From Deltaproteobacteria bacterium (GTDB lineage: Bacteria; Myxococcota_A; UBA9160; SZUA-336), in NCBI GenBank assembly GCA_030665705.1, contig DAOUZG010000146.1, positions 1 through 5,460 of the forward strand: 5,460 nt of DNA. The letters run 5' to 3'. Every line of letters begins with the position of its first letter. Position 1 is the stretch's first letter. A model generated the notes under the pieces. That model did not search any database. It saw only the letters and a program-made list of their open reading frames with translations, and was not told the origin of the DNA. Below are positions 1 to 5,460 of this stretch, one piece after another. The position numbers were made by a program, and so were the translations under genes.

Positions 1-192
1 GACGACCTCCCGCAGGCTGATCTTCACCATCCGATCGATGACCGGGATGATCCACCGGAGGCCGGCGGGCTTGAGGCCGGTGAGTCGTCCCAACCGAAAG
101 ACCACGCCCCGCTCGTACTCGTTGAGGATCCGCACCCCGGCAAAGAAAAAGCCGAGCAGGAACAGTACGAGAACCAACCCCCCCGTCATCAT
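1..192 (-). CDS. Slipin / stomatin-like SPFH membrane protein, N-terminal part (cut by window edge)
   Basis: Only the first 64 residues are present; the gene runs off the left edge. The protein opens with a hydrophobic stretch at about residues 5-20, which would anchor it in the inner membrane. The conserved start of an SPFH/band-7 domain follows: [14 protein letters not shown] (residues 24-37), then [20 protein letters not shown] (41-60). This motif series is typical of bacterial slipins. Family knowledge: slipins form oligomeric membrane scaffolds and are almost always paired with NfeD, whose protease domain is reported to cleave the slipin C-terminus in archaeal homologues. The gene directly follows nfeD with an ATGA overlap, so the two are probably translationally coupled. 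I chose the ATG at 192 because a near-perfect AAGGAGG lies seven bases before it; a second ATG at 189 is the next codon and cannot be excluded. The C-terminal half, including any cleavage site, is outside the window. Confidence 0.93.
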   Translation of the reverse strand, partial: MMTGGLVLVLFLLGFFFAGVRILNEYERGVVFRLGRLTGLKPAGLRWIIPVIDRMVKISLREVV

Positions 193-1553
193 GTGTTCTC
201 CTCCTTCGGTTCGGAGATGCGCTCCACCCGAACCTTGAGGTCACGGACCTCCGTGATCCGGACCTTCTCACCCCTCTCGATCCGCTCGCCTGATTCGGCG
301 GTCCACAGATCGCCCTTCAAGAATACCCGACCCTCCGGATCGATGCCGCTATCCGCAACGGCGATCTGCCCGATGAGGCCCTCGGCCCCCGAGACCTGAG
401 CCCGGAAGAGACTCCGCGACAGGCCGAAGACCACGACTCCCCCGAAGATGCCCATGGCCAGCACTGCCCCGGCGACCACCTGGACCGGAACCGCGAGGTT
501 GGACTGCTCGGGGACGTCGAAGACCATGTAGCCCCCGATCGCGAAACAGATGAGTCCCCCAGCAAACAGGAGCCCGAAGCTCGTCACGAAGATTTCGGCG
601 ATCAGCAACGCAACTCCCAGCAGGATCATGAGAAGACCCAGCCAGTTGAACGGAATGATCTGCAAAGCGAGCCCCGCGAGGATTAGGCAGATGACCCCCG
701 CGATCCCCGGCCCGACGAGCCCCGGCTGCGTGAACTCCACGTAGAGCCCCAGCAGCCCCGCGAGGATCAGGAGGAGAGCCACCTGAGGATCGGAGATCAC
801 GTCGAAGAATCGATTCACAAGTGCCATCTTGATCCGTTCGATCGACGCCCCCCCGGTCTCCAGAATGACCTCCCGCTTCCCGACCTGGAGAGGGCGCCCG
901 TCGACGGCGCTCAGGAGGTCGTCGAGGTCTTCCGCGACCAGATCAATGACGTTCTTCTCGAGGGCTTCCGACTGGGTGATCGCCTCCGACTTGCGAACCG
1001 CCGCGATGGCCCACTCGACGTTGCGTTCCCGCTCCTCGGCGATCGACTCCGCGAAGGCCGCAGCAAAGTTCTCGATCTTCTCGCCGAAGATGTCCCGTGG
1101 CGGACCCCCCTCCCCTTCCTCCTCGTCCTTCCCCTTCTCCTTCTTCGACGGGGGCTGTCCGGGGGGTTGCCCGGGGAGAAACGAAACCGGATGCGCCGCT
1201 CCGATGCTCGTCCCAGGCGCCATCGCGGCCACATGCCCCGCCAGTGTGATAAACACACCCGCAGACGCAGCGAAGGCGCCCTTCGGAGAGACGTAGACGA
1301 TCACCGGAACCTTCGCATTGAGGATGGTGGTAACGATGTCCTTGGTGGAGGAGAGAAGCCCGCCCGGCGTGTCCAGCTCGATGACAACCGCCTCGGCCCC
1401 CTCGTTCTCTGCCTGCGCGATCCCCTTCTCGATGTAGTCCGAGACGGCGGGGTTGATACCACCGGAGACGGTGATGACGTACACGGCGTTCCCCGCTCGG
1501 GCGGGTCCGGCCACCACCAGGCTGAGGAGCACGAGAGCTACGAAGGCGTTCAC
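189..1553 (-). CDS. nfeD: NfeD-family membrane-bound serine protease (ClpP-like/NfeD long form)
   Basis: This 454-residue protein has the full long-form NfeD layout. Residues 1-20 are a signal peptide ending in GPARA. Residues 22-215 are a ClpP/crotonase-like protease domain with LDTPGG (60-65), the serine motif AASAG (Ser97) and [10 protein letters not shown] (114-123). Lys159 in EKIEN aligns by eye with the catalytic lysine of the archaeal homologue PH1510, giving a Ser/Lys pair. About five membrane helices follow (roughly 256-275, 281-299, 303-323, 326-346, 357-378), then the beta-rich soluble NfeD domain (about 385-447, with GLIGQIAVA and [12 protein letters not shown]). A Pro/Lys/Glu-rich insert at 124-155 is unusual. 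I chose the GTG at 1553: it starts exactly at the signal peptide and overlaps the coaBC stop as GTGA. An upstream ATG at 1658 would add 35 Arg/Pro-rich residues and overlap coaBC by 109 bases. No Shine-Dalgarno is visible, so translation probably depends on coupling to coaBC. The inferred role is membrane proteolysis or quality control with the adjacent slipin. Confidence 0.93.
   Translation of the reverse strand: MNAFVALVLLSLVVAGPARAGNAVYVITVSGGINPAVSDYIEKGIAQAENEGAEAVVIELDTPGGLLSSTKDIVTTILNAKVPVIVYVSPKGAFAASAGVFITLAGHVAAMAPGTSIGAAHPVSFLPGQPPGQPPSKKEKGKDEEEGEGGPPRDIFGEKIENFAAAFAESIAEERERNVEWAIAAVRKSEAITQSEALEKNVIDLVAEDLDDLLSAVDGRPLQVGKREVILETGGASIERIKMALVNRFFDVISDPQVALLLILAGLLGLYVEFTQPGLVGPGIAGVICLILAGLALQIIPFNWLGLLMILLGVALLIAEIFVTSFGLLFAGGLICFAIGGYMVFDVPEQSNLAVPVQVVAGAVLAMGIFGGVVVFGLSRSLFRAQVSGAEGLIGQIAVADSGIDPEGRVFLKGDLWTAESGERIERGEKVRITEVRDLKVRVERISEPKEENT
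198..206 (-). promoter_or_regulatory. Strong ribosome binding site of the slipin gene
   Basis: On the minus strand this reads AAGGAGGAG, five to seven bases before the ATG at 192, depending on which part pairs with 16S rRNA. It lies inside the last codons of nfeD. It is the best Shine-Dalgarno sequence in the left operon and suggests the slipin is translated at least as strongly as nfeD, which has no such site. Confidence 0.8.
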
Positions 1554-2812
1554 GCGCGGCGCAGTTCTCGGACCCGGTCGAGGATCCGGGCCGCCACTTC
1601 GCGTTTGGTTGCCGCAGGAACGTGGACGACCTCGGACGTGGCCGGCCCGATGATCCAAACCTCGTTGCGATCCACGTTGAAGCCGACGTCCGGGCGGGAC
1701 ACGTCGTTCGCAACGATCAGGTCACACCCCTTCTGCTCGAGCTTCTGTCTGGCGTTGCCGAGCACATCCTGGGTCTCCGCCGCGAACCCCACGACCGTAC
1801 GCGAACCCTTTCGACGCGCGACCTCGGCCAGGATGTCCGGGTTCGGAACGAGCCGGATCGTCCAGTCTGAGGCTCCCCGTTTCATTTTCTGTCCCTCGGA
1901 CGTCTCGGGGCGATAGTCCGCAACGGCGGCGGCCTTGATGACCACGGTGGCCCGCCCGAGGGCCTGAAGCACGGCGTCCTGCATCTGCGCCGCGGTCTGC
2001 ACATCGATCCGGTCTACACCGGCTGGCGTCGGCAGAGAAACCGGGCCCGCGACGAGCACGACCTCTGCCCCCCGCCGCGCCGCCTCCTCGCCGAGTGCGA
2101 ACCCCATCCGACCCGACGAGCGGTTCACCAGCACACGAACCGGATCGAGTGGCTCTTCCGTCGGGCCGGCCGTGATCAGAAACACCTCCCCCGCCAGCGT
2201 GGGCTCCGCCGTGACACGATCCACCGCGGCCACGAGCTGCTCCAAAGCCACCAACCGGCCCGCTCCTTCCCATCCGCAGGCGAGCTCGCCCGTGTCCGGA
2301 CCCACGATGTGCACCCCCCGCTTCGCGAGCGTGTCGAGGTTGGCCTGGGTCGCCGGGTGCTCGTACATATTCACGTTCATCGCCGGTGCCACGACGAGCG
2401 GAGCCCGGGTCGCAAGGCACACCGTCGCAACGAGCTCATCCGCCATCCCGTGCGCCAGGCGCGCCAGCAGACCGGCCGTGGCGGGAGCGATCAGCACGAC
2501 CTCCGCCCAATCGGCGAGTTCGATATGGGAGATTTCCGATTCCTCGCTGTGCGAGAAGAGATCCGAGCGAACGGGACGGCCGGAAAGTGTCTGCAAAGTA
2601 AGCGGAGAGACGAAGCGGAGCGCGTTGGGCGTGGTCATCACCCGCACCTCGTGCCCCGCCTGCTGGAGCAGCCGAACCAGCTCGCACGACTTATACGCCG
2701 CGATCCCCCCGGACACGGCGAGCAGGACGCGGTTCCCAGCCCCGGCTCGATCGCGGTTCGAGTCGGCCCCGACGCGTGGTTCCGAACTCGATTGCGAACT
2801 TCGGATCGTCAC
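1550..2812 (-). CDS. coaBC: Bifunctional phosphopantothenoylcysteine decarboxylase / phosphopantothenate-cysteine ligase
   Basis: This enzyme joins cysteine to 4'-phosphopantothenate (CoaB, CTP-dependent) and decarboxylates the product with FMN (CoaC), giving 4'-phosphopantetheine for coenzyme A in the cytoplasm. At 420 residues it is slightly longer than E. coli CoaBC (about 406). CoaC half (about 28-200): SGGIAAYK (34-41) for FMN binding, His96 in ISHIEL as catalytic histidine, PAMNVNMYEHPAT (143-155) with Asn146, and Cys179 in ELACGWEGAGRL. CoaB half (about 205-418): ITAGPTEEPLDPVR (213-226), NRSSGRMGF with Asn230, KAAAVADYRP (293-302), KMKR with Lys309/Lys311, NPDILAEVA and VGFAAET. All key residues are present, so it should be active in both steps. 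The start is a GTG with AAAGGGA four bases upstream; no other usable start lies before the FMN motif. This leaves a Ser/Arg-rich, probably disordered tail of about 27 residues. It is the first gene of the operon with nfeD and the slipin. Confidence 0.97.
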   Translation of the reverse strand: MTIRSSQSSSEPRVGADSNRDRAGAGNRVLLAVSGGIAAYKSCELVRLLQQAGHEVRVMTTPNALRFVSPLTLQTLSGRPVRSDLFSHSEESEISHIELADWAEVVLIAPATAGLLARLAHGMADELVATVCLATRAPLVVAPAMNVNMYEHPATQANLDTLAKRGVHIVGPDTGELACGWEGAGRLVALEQLVAAVDRVTAEPTLAGEVFLITAGPTEEPLDPVRVLVNRSSGRMGFALGEEAARRGAEVVLVAGPVSLPTPAGVDRIDVQTAAQMQDAVLQALGRATVVIKAAAVADYRPETSEGQKMKRGASDWTIRLVPNPDILAEVARRKGSRTVVGFAAETQDVLGNARQKLEQKGCDLIVANDVSRPDVGFNVDRNEVWIIGPATSEVVHVPAATKREVAARILDRVRELRRA

Positions 2813-2816
2813 GAAT

Positions 2817-2823
2817 TCCCTTT
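2817..2823 (-). promoter_or_regulatory. Ribosome binding site of coaBC (supports the GTG start)
   Basis: The minus strand reads AAAGGGA four bases before the GTG at 2812. The match is moderate, but it is the only purine-rich site near the only plausible start. The same bases form one arm of a small palindrome (2818-2835), so the site could be partly hidden in the mRNA. Confidence 0.55.
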
Positions 2824-2835
2824 GAATTTCAAGGG
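2818..2835. repeat. Small imperfect AT-rich palindrome in the coaBC leader
   Basis: The plus strand reads CCCTTTGAATTTCAAGGG. It contains a perfect inverted repeat, TTGAA (2822-2826) and TTCAA (2828-2832), around a single base, extended imperfectly by CC and GG. In the coaBC mRNA the outer CCCUU and AAGGG could pair as a five-base stem with an eight-base loop, covering the ribosome binding site. It could instead be a protein binding site just downstream of the promoter, or chance. The element is short and no regulator is identified. Confidence 0.35.
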
Positions 2836-2844
2836 CTTTTGCTG

Positions 2845-2873
2845 AGGTTAGCCATGACCCGGTCCGGTGTCAA
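2845..2873 (-). promoter_or_regulatory. Predicted sigma70-type promoter of the coaBC-nfeD-slipin operon
   Basis: Read on the minus strand, a perfect TTGACA -35 box (2873-2868) is followed by a 17-base spacer and TAACCT (2850-2845). TAACCT keeps the key A at the second and T at the sixth position of the -10 box. Transcription would start near 2838, giving a leader of about 26 bases before the coaBC GTG at 2812, which supports that start. No other comparable promoter is seen in the intergenic region on either strand. Confidence 0.7.
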
Positions 2874-2934
2874 ACGCGGCAGCGGCGCCGATCTGAGACC
2901 CGCATCAAGCCGCGGTGAAGCCCACCCGACAAGA

Positions 2935-2941
2935 GGGAGGG
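2935..2941 (+). promoter_or_regulatory. Ribosome binding site deciding the kinase start
   Basis: GGGAGGG within AAGAGGGAGGGCCG lies directly upstream of the ATG at 2945, with three to four bases of spacing. It favours this ATG over the in-frame GTG at 2915, which has no clear Shine-Dalgarno sequence and would only add ten polar residues before the first membrane helix. Confidence 0.7.
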
Positions 2942-2944
2942 CCG

Positions 2945-4993
2945 ATGGAGACACAGAGTGCCTTCATGGCCGCCGCCGCGGCCGCGGTGCTCGTCGCCGC
3001 CGTCCTGGTTCGACTCCGGGACCGGGCGGGCCTGCTGCTGGGCGCGCTGGTCACGAGCTTCGGGCTGTGGGCGCTCGGGCGCGGCCTCGCAGCCCTCGGC
3101 CACCCCTTCGGCACCGAGATCGAGGGAGCGGCGCTCGCAGTTGCCGGGCCTCTCACGCTCGCGTTCGCCTGGATTCTGGGAGCGCCTGTGCCTTCACCGC
3201 GGAGCGTCCTTCCGACGCTCGGACTCGCGGGCCTGTGTGTCGCCGGGCTTCAGTTCGTCCGCGGGCCTTGGAGTCCGATCGTCGAACCGCTCCCCGTCGC
3301 CTCGTGCGGCGTGCTCGTCACGACGGCCGCAGTCCTCCTGGTGCGCCGTCGGGTGCCACCCTCTACGGAATACTCGCCGGAGCTCACGAGGTTGCGCTAC
3401 GTCGCAACATCCCACGCCCTCGTCGTCTTGGCGGTGGCAGCCGACGTGGGGCTCGGGCTGTTGAATGCCCCGCGGGGTGCGACTTATTTCGCTGGACTGT
3501 TCTACCTCTACATGTCCTACCTGCATCTGGCTCGCGTGCGGGTGGTGGATCTCCGGCAGCTCCTCGGCAATACGCTCGCTCTCGGGCTTCTGGCAACGGG
3601 ACTCGTGACGCTCTTTGCGGGACTCCATCTCTGGGTGGGGGCACGTCTCGACTTGTTCGTCCTCAACGCCTTCCTGGCGTCGTTCGTACTGCTTCTCTTC
3701 TTCGACCCGATCCGACGCGGCGTCCAGCACGCCACGGACCGATGGTGGGTTGGGGCCAAGATCGCCCTGGAACGTTCGCTCTCGCCGCTGGGGTCGCGGC
3801 TAAGCCAGGTGCTGACGCTTGACGAGCTGCTCCGCGAATTCCTCCACACGTTGGAGCGCACGGAGCGGGTCACCTCCTCCTCCATCTTCTTGCGGGACGA
3901 CCCTCACATGGGCTTCCAGCTCGCTGCCAGCATCGGCCTCTCTCCACGGCCTAGGGTGAACCTGATTCGCGAACCCGCCTTCGTGCGAGCGCTCCAGAGA
4001 GGCGAGGTGCTCATCACCGAGGACCTCGAGCGTGTGGAGCCGGGGGAGCGATTCCCGATTCCGGCCGAGGAGCGCGCGGTCCTCCTTCGAAGCGCCCGGG
4101 AGGTCGACGCCCAGGTGATCATCCCGCTTCGCGCGGGCTCGAACGTGGTCGGGTTCTGGACGTTGACCGAGGCCCGCGCGGCCGAGGCGTTCTCCACGGA
4201 GGAGGTTCGACTGCTGCGCGACCTCGCCGCCCGCGCAGCGATCAGCATCGAGAACTCCAAGACGTTTGAGCGGATTCGTGCTCGCGACCGACTCGTCGCG
4301 CTCGGGGAGATGGCCGGCGGCCTCGCGCACGAGATCCGCAATCCGATCGCCACGATCCGCGCGGGGCTGGATTTGCTGGAAAGGCCTGGAGAGGAGGACC
4401 CGACCGAGATCCGCCACCTCATCGTCGAGGAGGTGCATCGGCTCGATCGGGTCGTCGGTCTGTTCCTCGACTACGCACGCCCGTCCCCTTCCTGCAAGAC
4501 ACCGCAGGATGTCGTGAAGGTGCTCGAACGCTCCGTCGGGAGTGCTCGCTTGCGGTACCCGGGGAGTCCGGTCGAGGTGGGACTGCACACCGACGAGGAC
4601 CTGCCGCCGATGCCCCTCGACGGACCACGCCTCGAGCGGATCGTCTCCAACCTGGTGAGGAACGCCTCGGAAGCGTGCGAGCCGGGAGGCTCGGTCCTCG
4701 TGACCGCCCAGACCGATCGAACACCGGAGGGCGAGGTGCAGGGTCTGGAGATCATCGTCGAAGACGAGGGCTGCGGAATGAGCGACGCGACACTCTCGCG
4801 TGCATTCCTCCCGTTCTTCACCACGAAGGAACGGGGGGTCGGGCTCGGCCTGGCGCTCTGTGAACGCCTCGTGCGTGGTCAGGGCGGAGAGATCGAGCTG
4901 CGATCCGAGCCCGGCCGGGGGACCCGAGCACGGGTCTGGCTTCCCGTCTCCACCTCCCCCGCTACGGAGCCGGACGAGGAGAGCGGACCATGA
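2945..4993 (+). CDS. Membrane sensor histidine kinase with GAF domain (NtrB/AtoS-like core)
   Basis: This 682-residue kinase autophosphorylates and passes phosphate to the regulator encoded next. Residues 5-253 contain about nine hydrophobic helices (near 5-22, 28-50, 61-80, 88-105, 116-133, 153-174, 179-196, 206-229, 236-253). Basic loops RLRDR (23-27), RRR (134-136) and RVRVVDLR (197-204) put the N-terminus outside and the kinase inside. I do not recognise a named sensor family there. An amphipathic linker (about 256-287) leads to a GAF domain (about 290-437). HisKA begins near 447, with the phosphoacceptor His462 in AHEIRNP. The ATPase core has the N box NLVRNASEA (569-577), G1 DEGCGM (607-612), FLPFFTTK (621-628) and G2 GVGLGLAL (631-638). 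All catalytic motifs are intact, and there is no fused receiver. The layout resembles PrsK-type kinases, but no PEP-CTERM genes are seen nearby. The stop overlaps the next start (ATGA). No clear sigma70 promoter was found upstream. Confidence 0.93.
   Translation: METQSAFMAAAAAAVLVAAVLVRLRDRAGLLLGALVTSFGLWALGRGLAALGHPFGTEIEGAALAVAGPLTLAFAWILGAPVPSPRSVLPTLGLAGLCVAGLQFVRGPWSPIVEPLPVASCGVLVTTAAVLLVRRRVPPSTEYSPELTRLRYVATSHALVVLAVAADVGLGLLNAPRGATYFAGLFYLYMSYLHLARVRVVDLRQLLGNTLALGLLATGLVTLFAGLHLWVGARLDLFVLNAFLASFVLLLFFDPIRRGVQHATDRWWVGAKIALERSLSPLGSRLSQVLTLDELLREFLHTLERTERVTSSSIFLRDDPHMGFQLAASIGLSPRPRVNLIREPAFVRALQRGEVLITEDLERVEPGERFPIPAEERAVLLRSAREVDAQVIIPLRAGSNVVGFWTLTEARAAEAFSTEEVRLLRDLAARAAISIENSKTFERIRARDRLVALGEMAGGLAHEIRNPIATIRAGLDLLERPGEEDPTEIRHLIVEEVHRLDRVVGLFLDYARPSPSCKTPQDVVKVLERSVGSARLRYPGSPVEVGLHTDEDLPPMPLDGPRLERIVSNLVRNASEACEPGGSVLVTAQTDRTPEGEVQGLEIIVEDEGCGMSDATLSRAFLPFFTTKERGVGLGLALCERLVRGQGGEIELRSEPGRGTRARVWLPVSTSPATEPDEESGP
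4976..4981 (+). promoter_or_regulatory. Ribosome binding site of the response regulator gene
   Basis: GAGGAG lies eight bases before the ATG at 4990, inside the last codons of the kinase gene. Together with the ATGA overlap this supports the chosen start and coupled translation of the pair. Confidence 0.7.
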
Positions 4994-5460
4994 CGCGGGC
5001 GGGCACGGTCCTGATCGTCGAGGACGAGCAGAACATGCGGAGGGTCCTTCGCGGGCTCCTGCAGCGCGAGGGTTACGAAGTTCGCGAGGCTTCGGACGGC
5101 GGGCACGCCCTCGAACTGGACGAATTCGAAGCGGCAGACGTGGTGCTCACCGACCTGAAGATGCCTCACATGAACGGGCTGGAGCTGCTGCGGGAGATCC
5201 GCGCTCGGGACCCGCGCCTTCCGGTGATCCTGCTCACGGCGTTCGGGACCGTGGGCAGCGCGGTGGAGGCGCTCAAACAGGGTGCGCTCGACTATCTGAC
5301 TAAGCCGTTCGATCCCGGGGAACTCCTGGAGGTGGTCGCAAAAGGGGTACGGCTGCGCGAGCGCCAATCAGTCCAGATCTCGGCTGAGGCCGAAGAGGAT
5401 CCCGAGGCGCTGCTCCAGGGCTCGAGCGCGGCCCTGAGGGAGCTTCGGCGTCTCCTCGAG
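4990..5460 (+). CDS. NtrC-family sigma54-dependent response regulator, N-terminal part (cut by window edge)
   Basis: The first 157 residues are present and the frame is open to the right edge. Residues 5-122 are a complete receiver domain. VLIVEDEQ supplies the acidic pocket (Glu11, Asp12). Asp55 in LTDLKMPHMNG is the phosphoacceptor. Thr83 in ILLTAFG and Lys105 in YLTKPF are the conserved switch residues. An acidic linker (about 124-141) leads to LLQGSSAALRELRRLLE (141-157), which matches the usual opening of the sigma54-interacting AAA+ domain just before Walker A. The expected whole protein is about 450-480 residues with a C-terminal Fis-type helix-turn-helix, but those parts, including the GAFTGA loop, are not visible. 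The start is the ATG overlapping the kinase stop. As cognate partner of the kinase it should activate sigma54 promoters when phosphorylated; its targets are unknown and none is evident in this window. Confidence 0.93.
   Translation, partial: MTRAGTVLIVEDEQNMRRVLRGLLQREGYEVREASDGGHALELDEFEAADVVLTDLKMPHMNGLELLREIRARDPRLPVILLTAFGTVGSAVEALKQGALDYLTKPFDPGELLEVVAKGVRLRERQSVQISAEAEEDPEALLQGSSAALRELRRLLE

Larger units (their letters stand above)
2813..2944. other. Divergent intergenic region between coaBC and the kinase gene
   Basis: This 132-base region separates the two divergent transcription units. The half next to coaBC is noticeably richer in A and T and holds the predicted coaBC promoter, leader palindrome and ribosome binding site. 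The half next to the kinase is GC-rich. I found no convincing -35/-10 pair, sigma54 -24/-12 element or terminator for the plus strand. The kinase promoter is presumably here but of a type I cannot recognise by eye. Confidence 0.6.

Noticed and set aside
829..1296. Plus-strand open frame of 155 codons opposite nfeD
   Set aside because: It is Ser/Arg-rich, lacks a domain, and lies opposite the conserved protease domain of nfeD, so it is a shadow frame.
1554..1658. Upstream ATG extension of nfeD
   Set aside because: It would overlap coaBC by 109 bases and put 35 Arg/Pro-rich residues before an otherwise well-formed signal peptide. The GTG at 1553 fits the overlap and the signal peptide.
1167..1916. 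Long plus-strand open frame (249 codons) opposite nfeD and coaBC
   Set aside because: It is antisense to two genes with complete family motifs, spans their junction, is Arg-rich with no recognisable domain, and is what high GC content produces by chance.
2915..2944. In-frame GTG extension of the kinase gene
   Set aside because: It has no clear ribosome binding site, and the extension would include the good GGGAGGG site that precedes the ATG at 2945.
2813..2944. Possible sigma54 or sigma70 promoter for the kinase on the plus strand
   Set aside because: Candidate -35-like words (near 2792, 2822 and 2839) have no acceptable -10 at 16-18 bases, and no GG-N10-GC pair fits a -24/-12 element well.
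2776..3822. Plus-strand open frame of 348 codons overlapping the start of the kinase gene
   Set aside because: It is in another frame of the kinase membrane region, is Arg/Gly/Pro-rich, and has no hydrophobic or family pattern. The kinase frame shows clear helices and motifs.
3800..4588. Minus-strand open frame of 262 codons opposite the kinase GAF/HisKA region
   Set aside because: It is antisense to a region with intact GAF and HisKA motifs and has no recognisable domain or ribosome binding site of note.
4879..5367. Minus-strand open frame of 162 codons opposite the kinase end and receiver domain
   Set aside because: The opposite strand encodes a textbook receiver domain with Asp55, Thr83 and Lys105. 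This frame is a shadow.

Overview
The window comes from a high-GC bacterium. Nearly every stretch is coding, third codon positions are rich in G and C, and there is no intron or eukaryotic signal. Gene content (fused CoaBC, long-form NfeD with slipin, an NtrC-type two-component pair) fits many Gram-negative high-GC phyla, for example Myxococcota/Desulfobacterota-like lineages, Gemmatimonadota or Acidobacteriota. Nothing here fixes the phylum. No RNA gene, mobile element, CRISPR array, pseudogene or long gene-free stretch was seen.

Left two-thirds, minus strand (2812 down to 1): a three-gene operon, coaBC -> nfeD -> slipin. Stop and start codons overlap by four bases at both junctions (GTGA at 1550-1553, ATGA at 189-192). 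CoaBC makes 4'-phosphopantetheine for coenzyme A. NfeD is a membrane serine protease with a visible Ser/Lys pair, a five-helix membrane domain and a C-terminal NfeD domain. The slipin (stomatin-like SPFH protein) is its usual partner and is cut by the left edge after 64 residues. A good sigma70-type promoter (TTGACA, 17-base spacer, TAACCT) lies 33 bases upstream of the coaBC GTG start and should drive the operon.

Right third, plus strand (2945 to the right edge): a divergently transcribed two-component system. The first gene encodes a 682-residue histidine kinase with about nine membrane helices, a GAF domain and a complete HisKA/HATPase core. Its stop codon overlaps the start of an NtrC-family response regulator by four bases (ATGA at 4990-4993). 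The regulator is cut by the right edge just as its sigma54-interacting AAA+ domain begins. The membrane part is probably the sensor and signals through GAF and the kinase core to a sigma54-dependent activator. Its target genes are not in view.

The two units share a 132-base divergent intergenic region (2813-2944). It holds the coaBC promoter, a small AT-rich palindrome over the coaBC leader and ribosome binding site, and the kinase ribosome binding site. Most of the window is recognisable biology. The less ordinary points are the linkage of CoA synthesis to an NfeD/slipin module, a charged low-complexity insert between the two catalytic residues of NfeD, and the unassigned polytopic sensor of the kinase. 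I see no convincing sign of an entirely new system.
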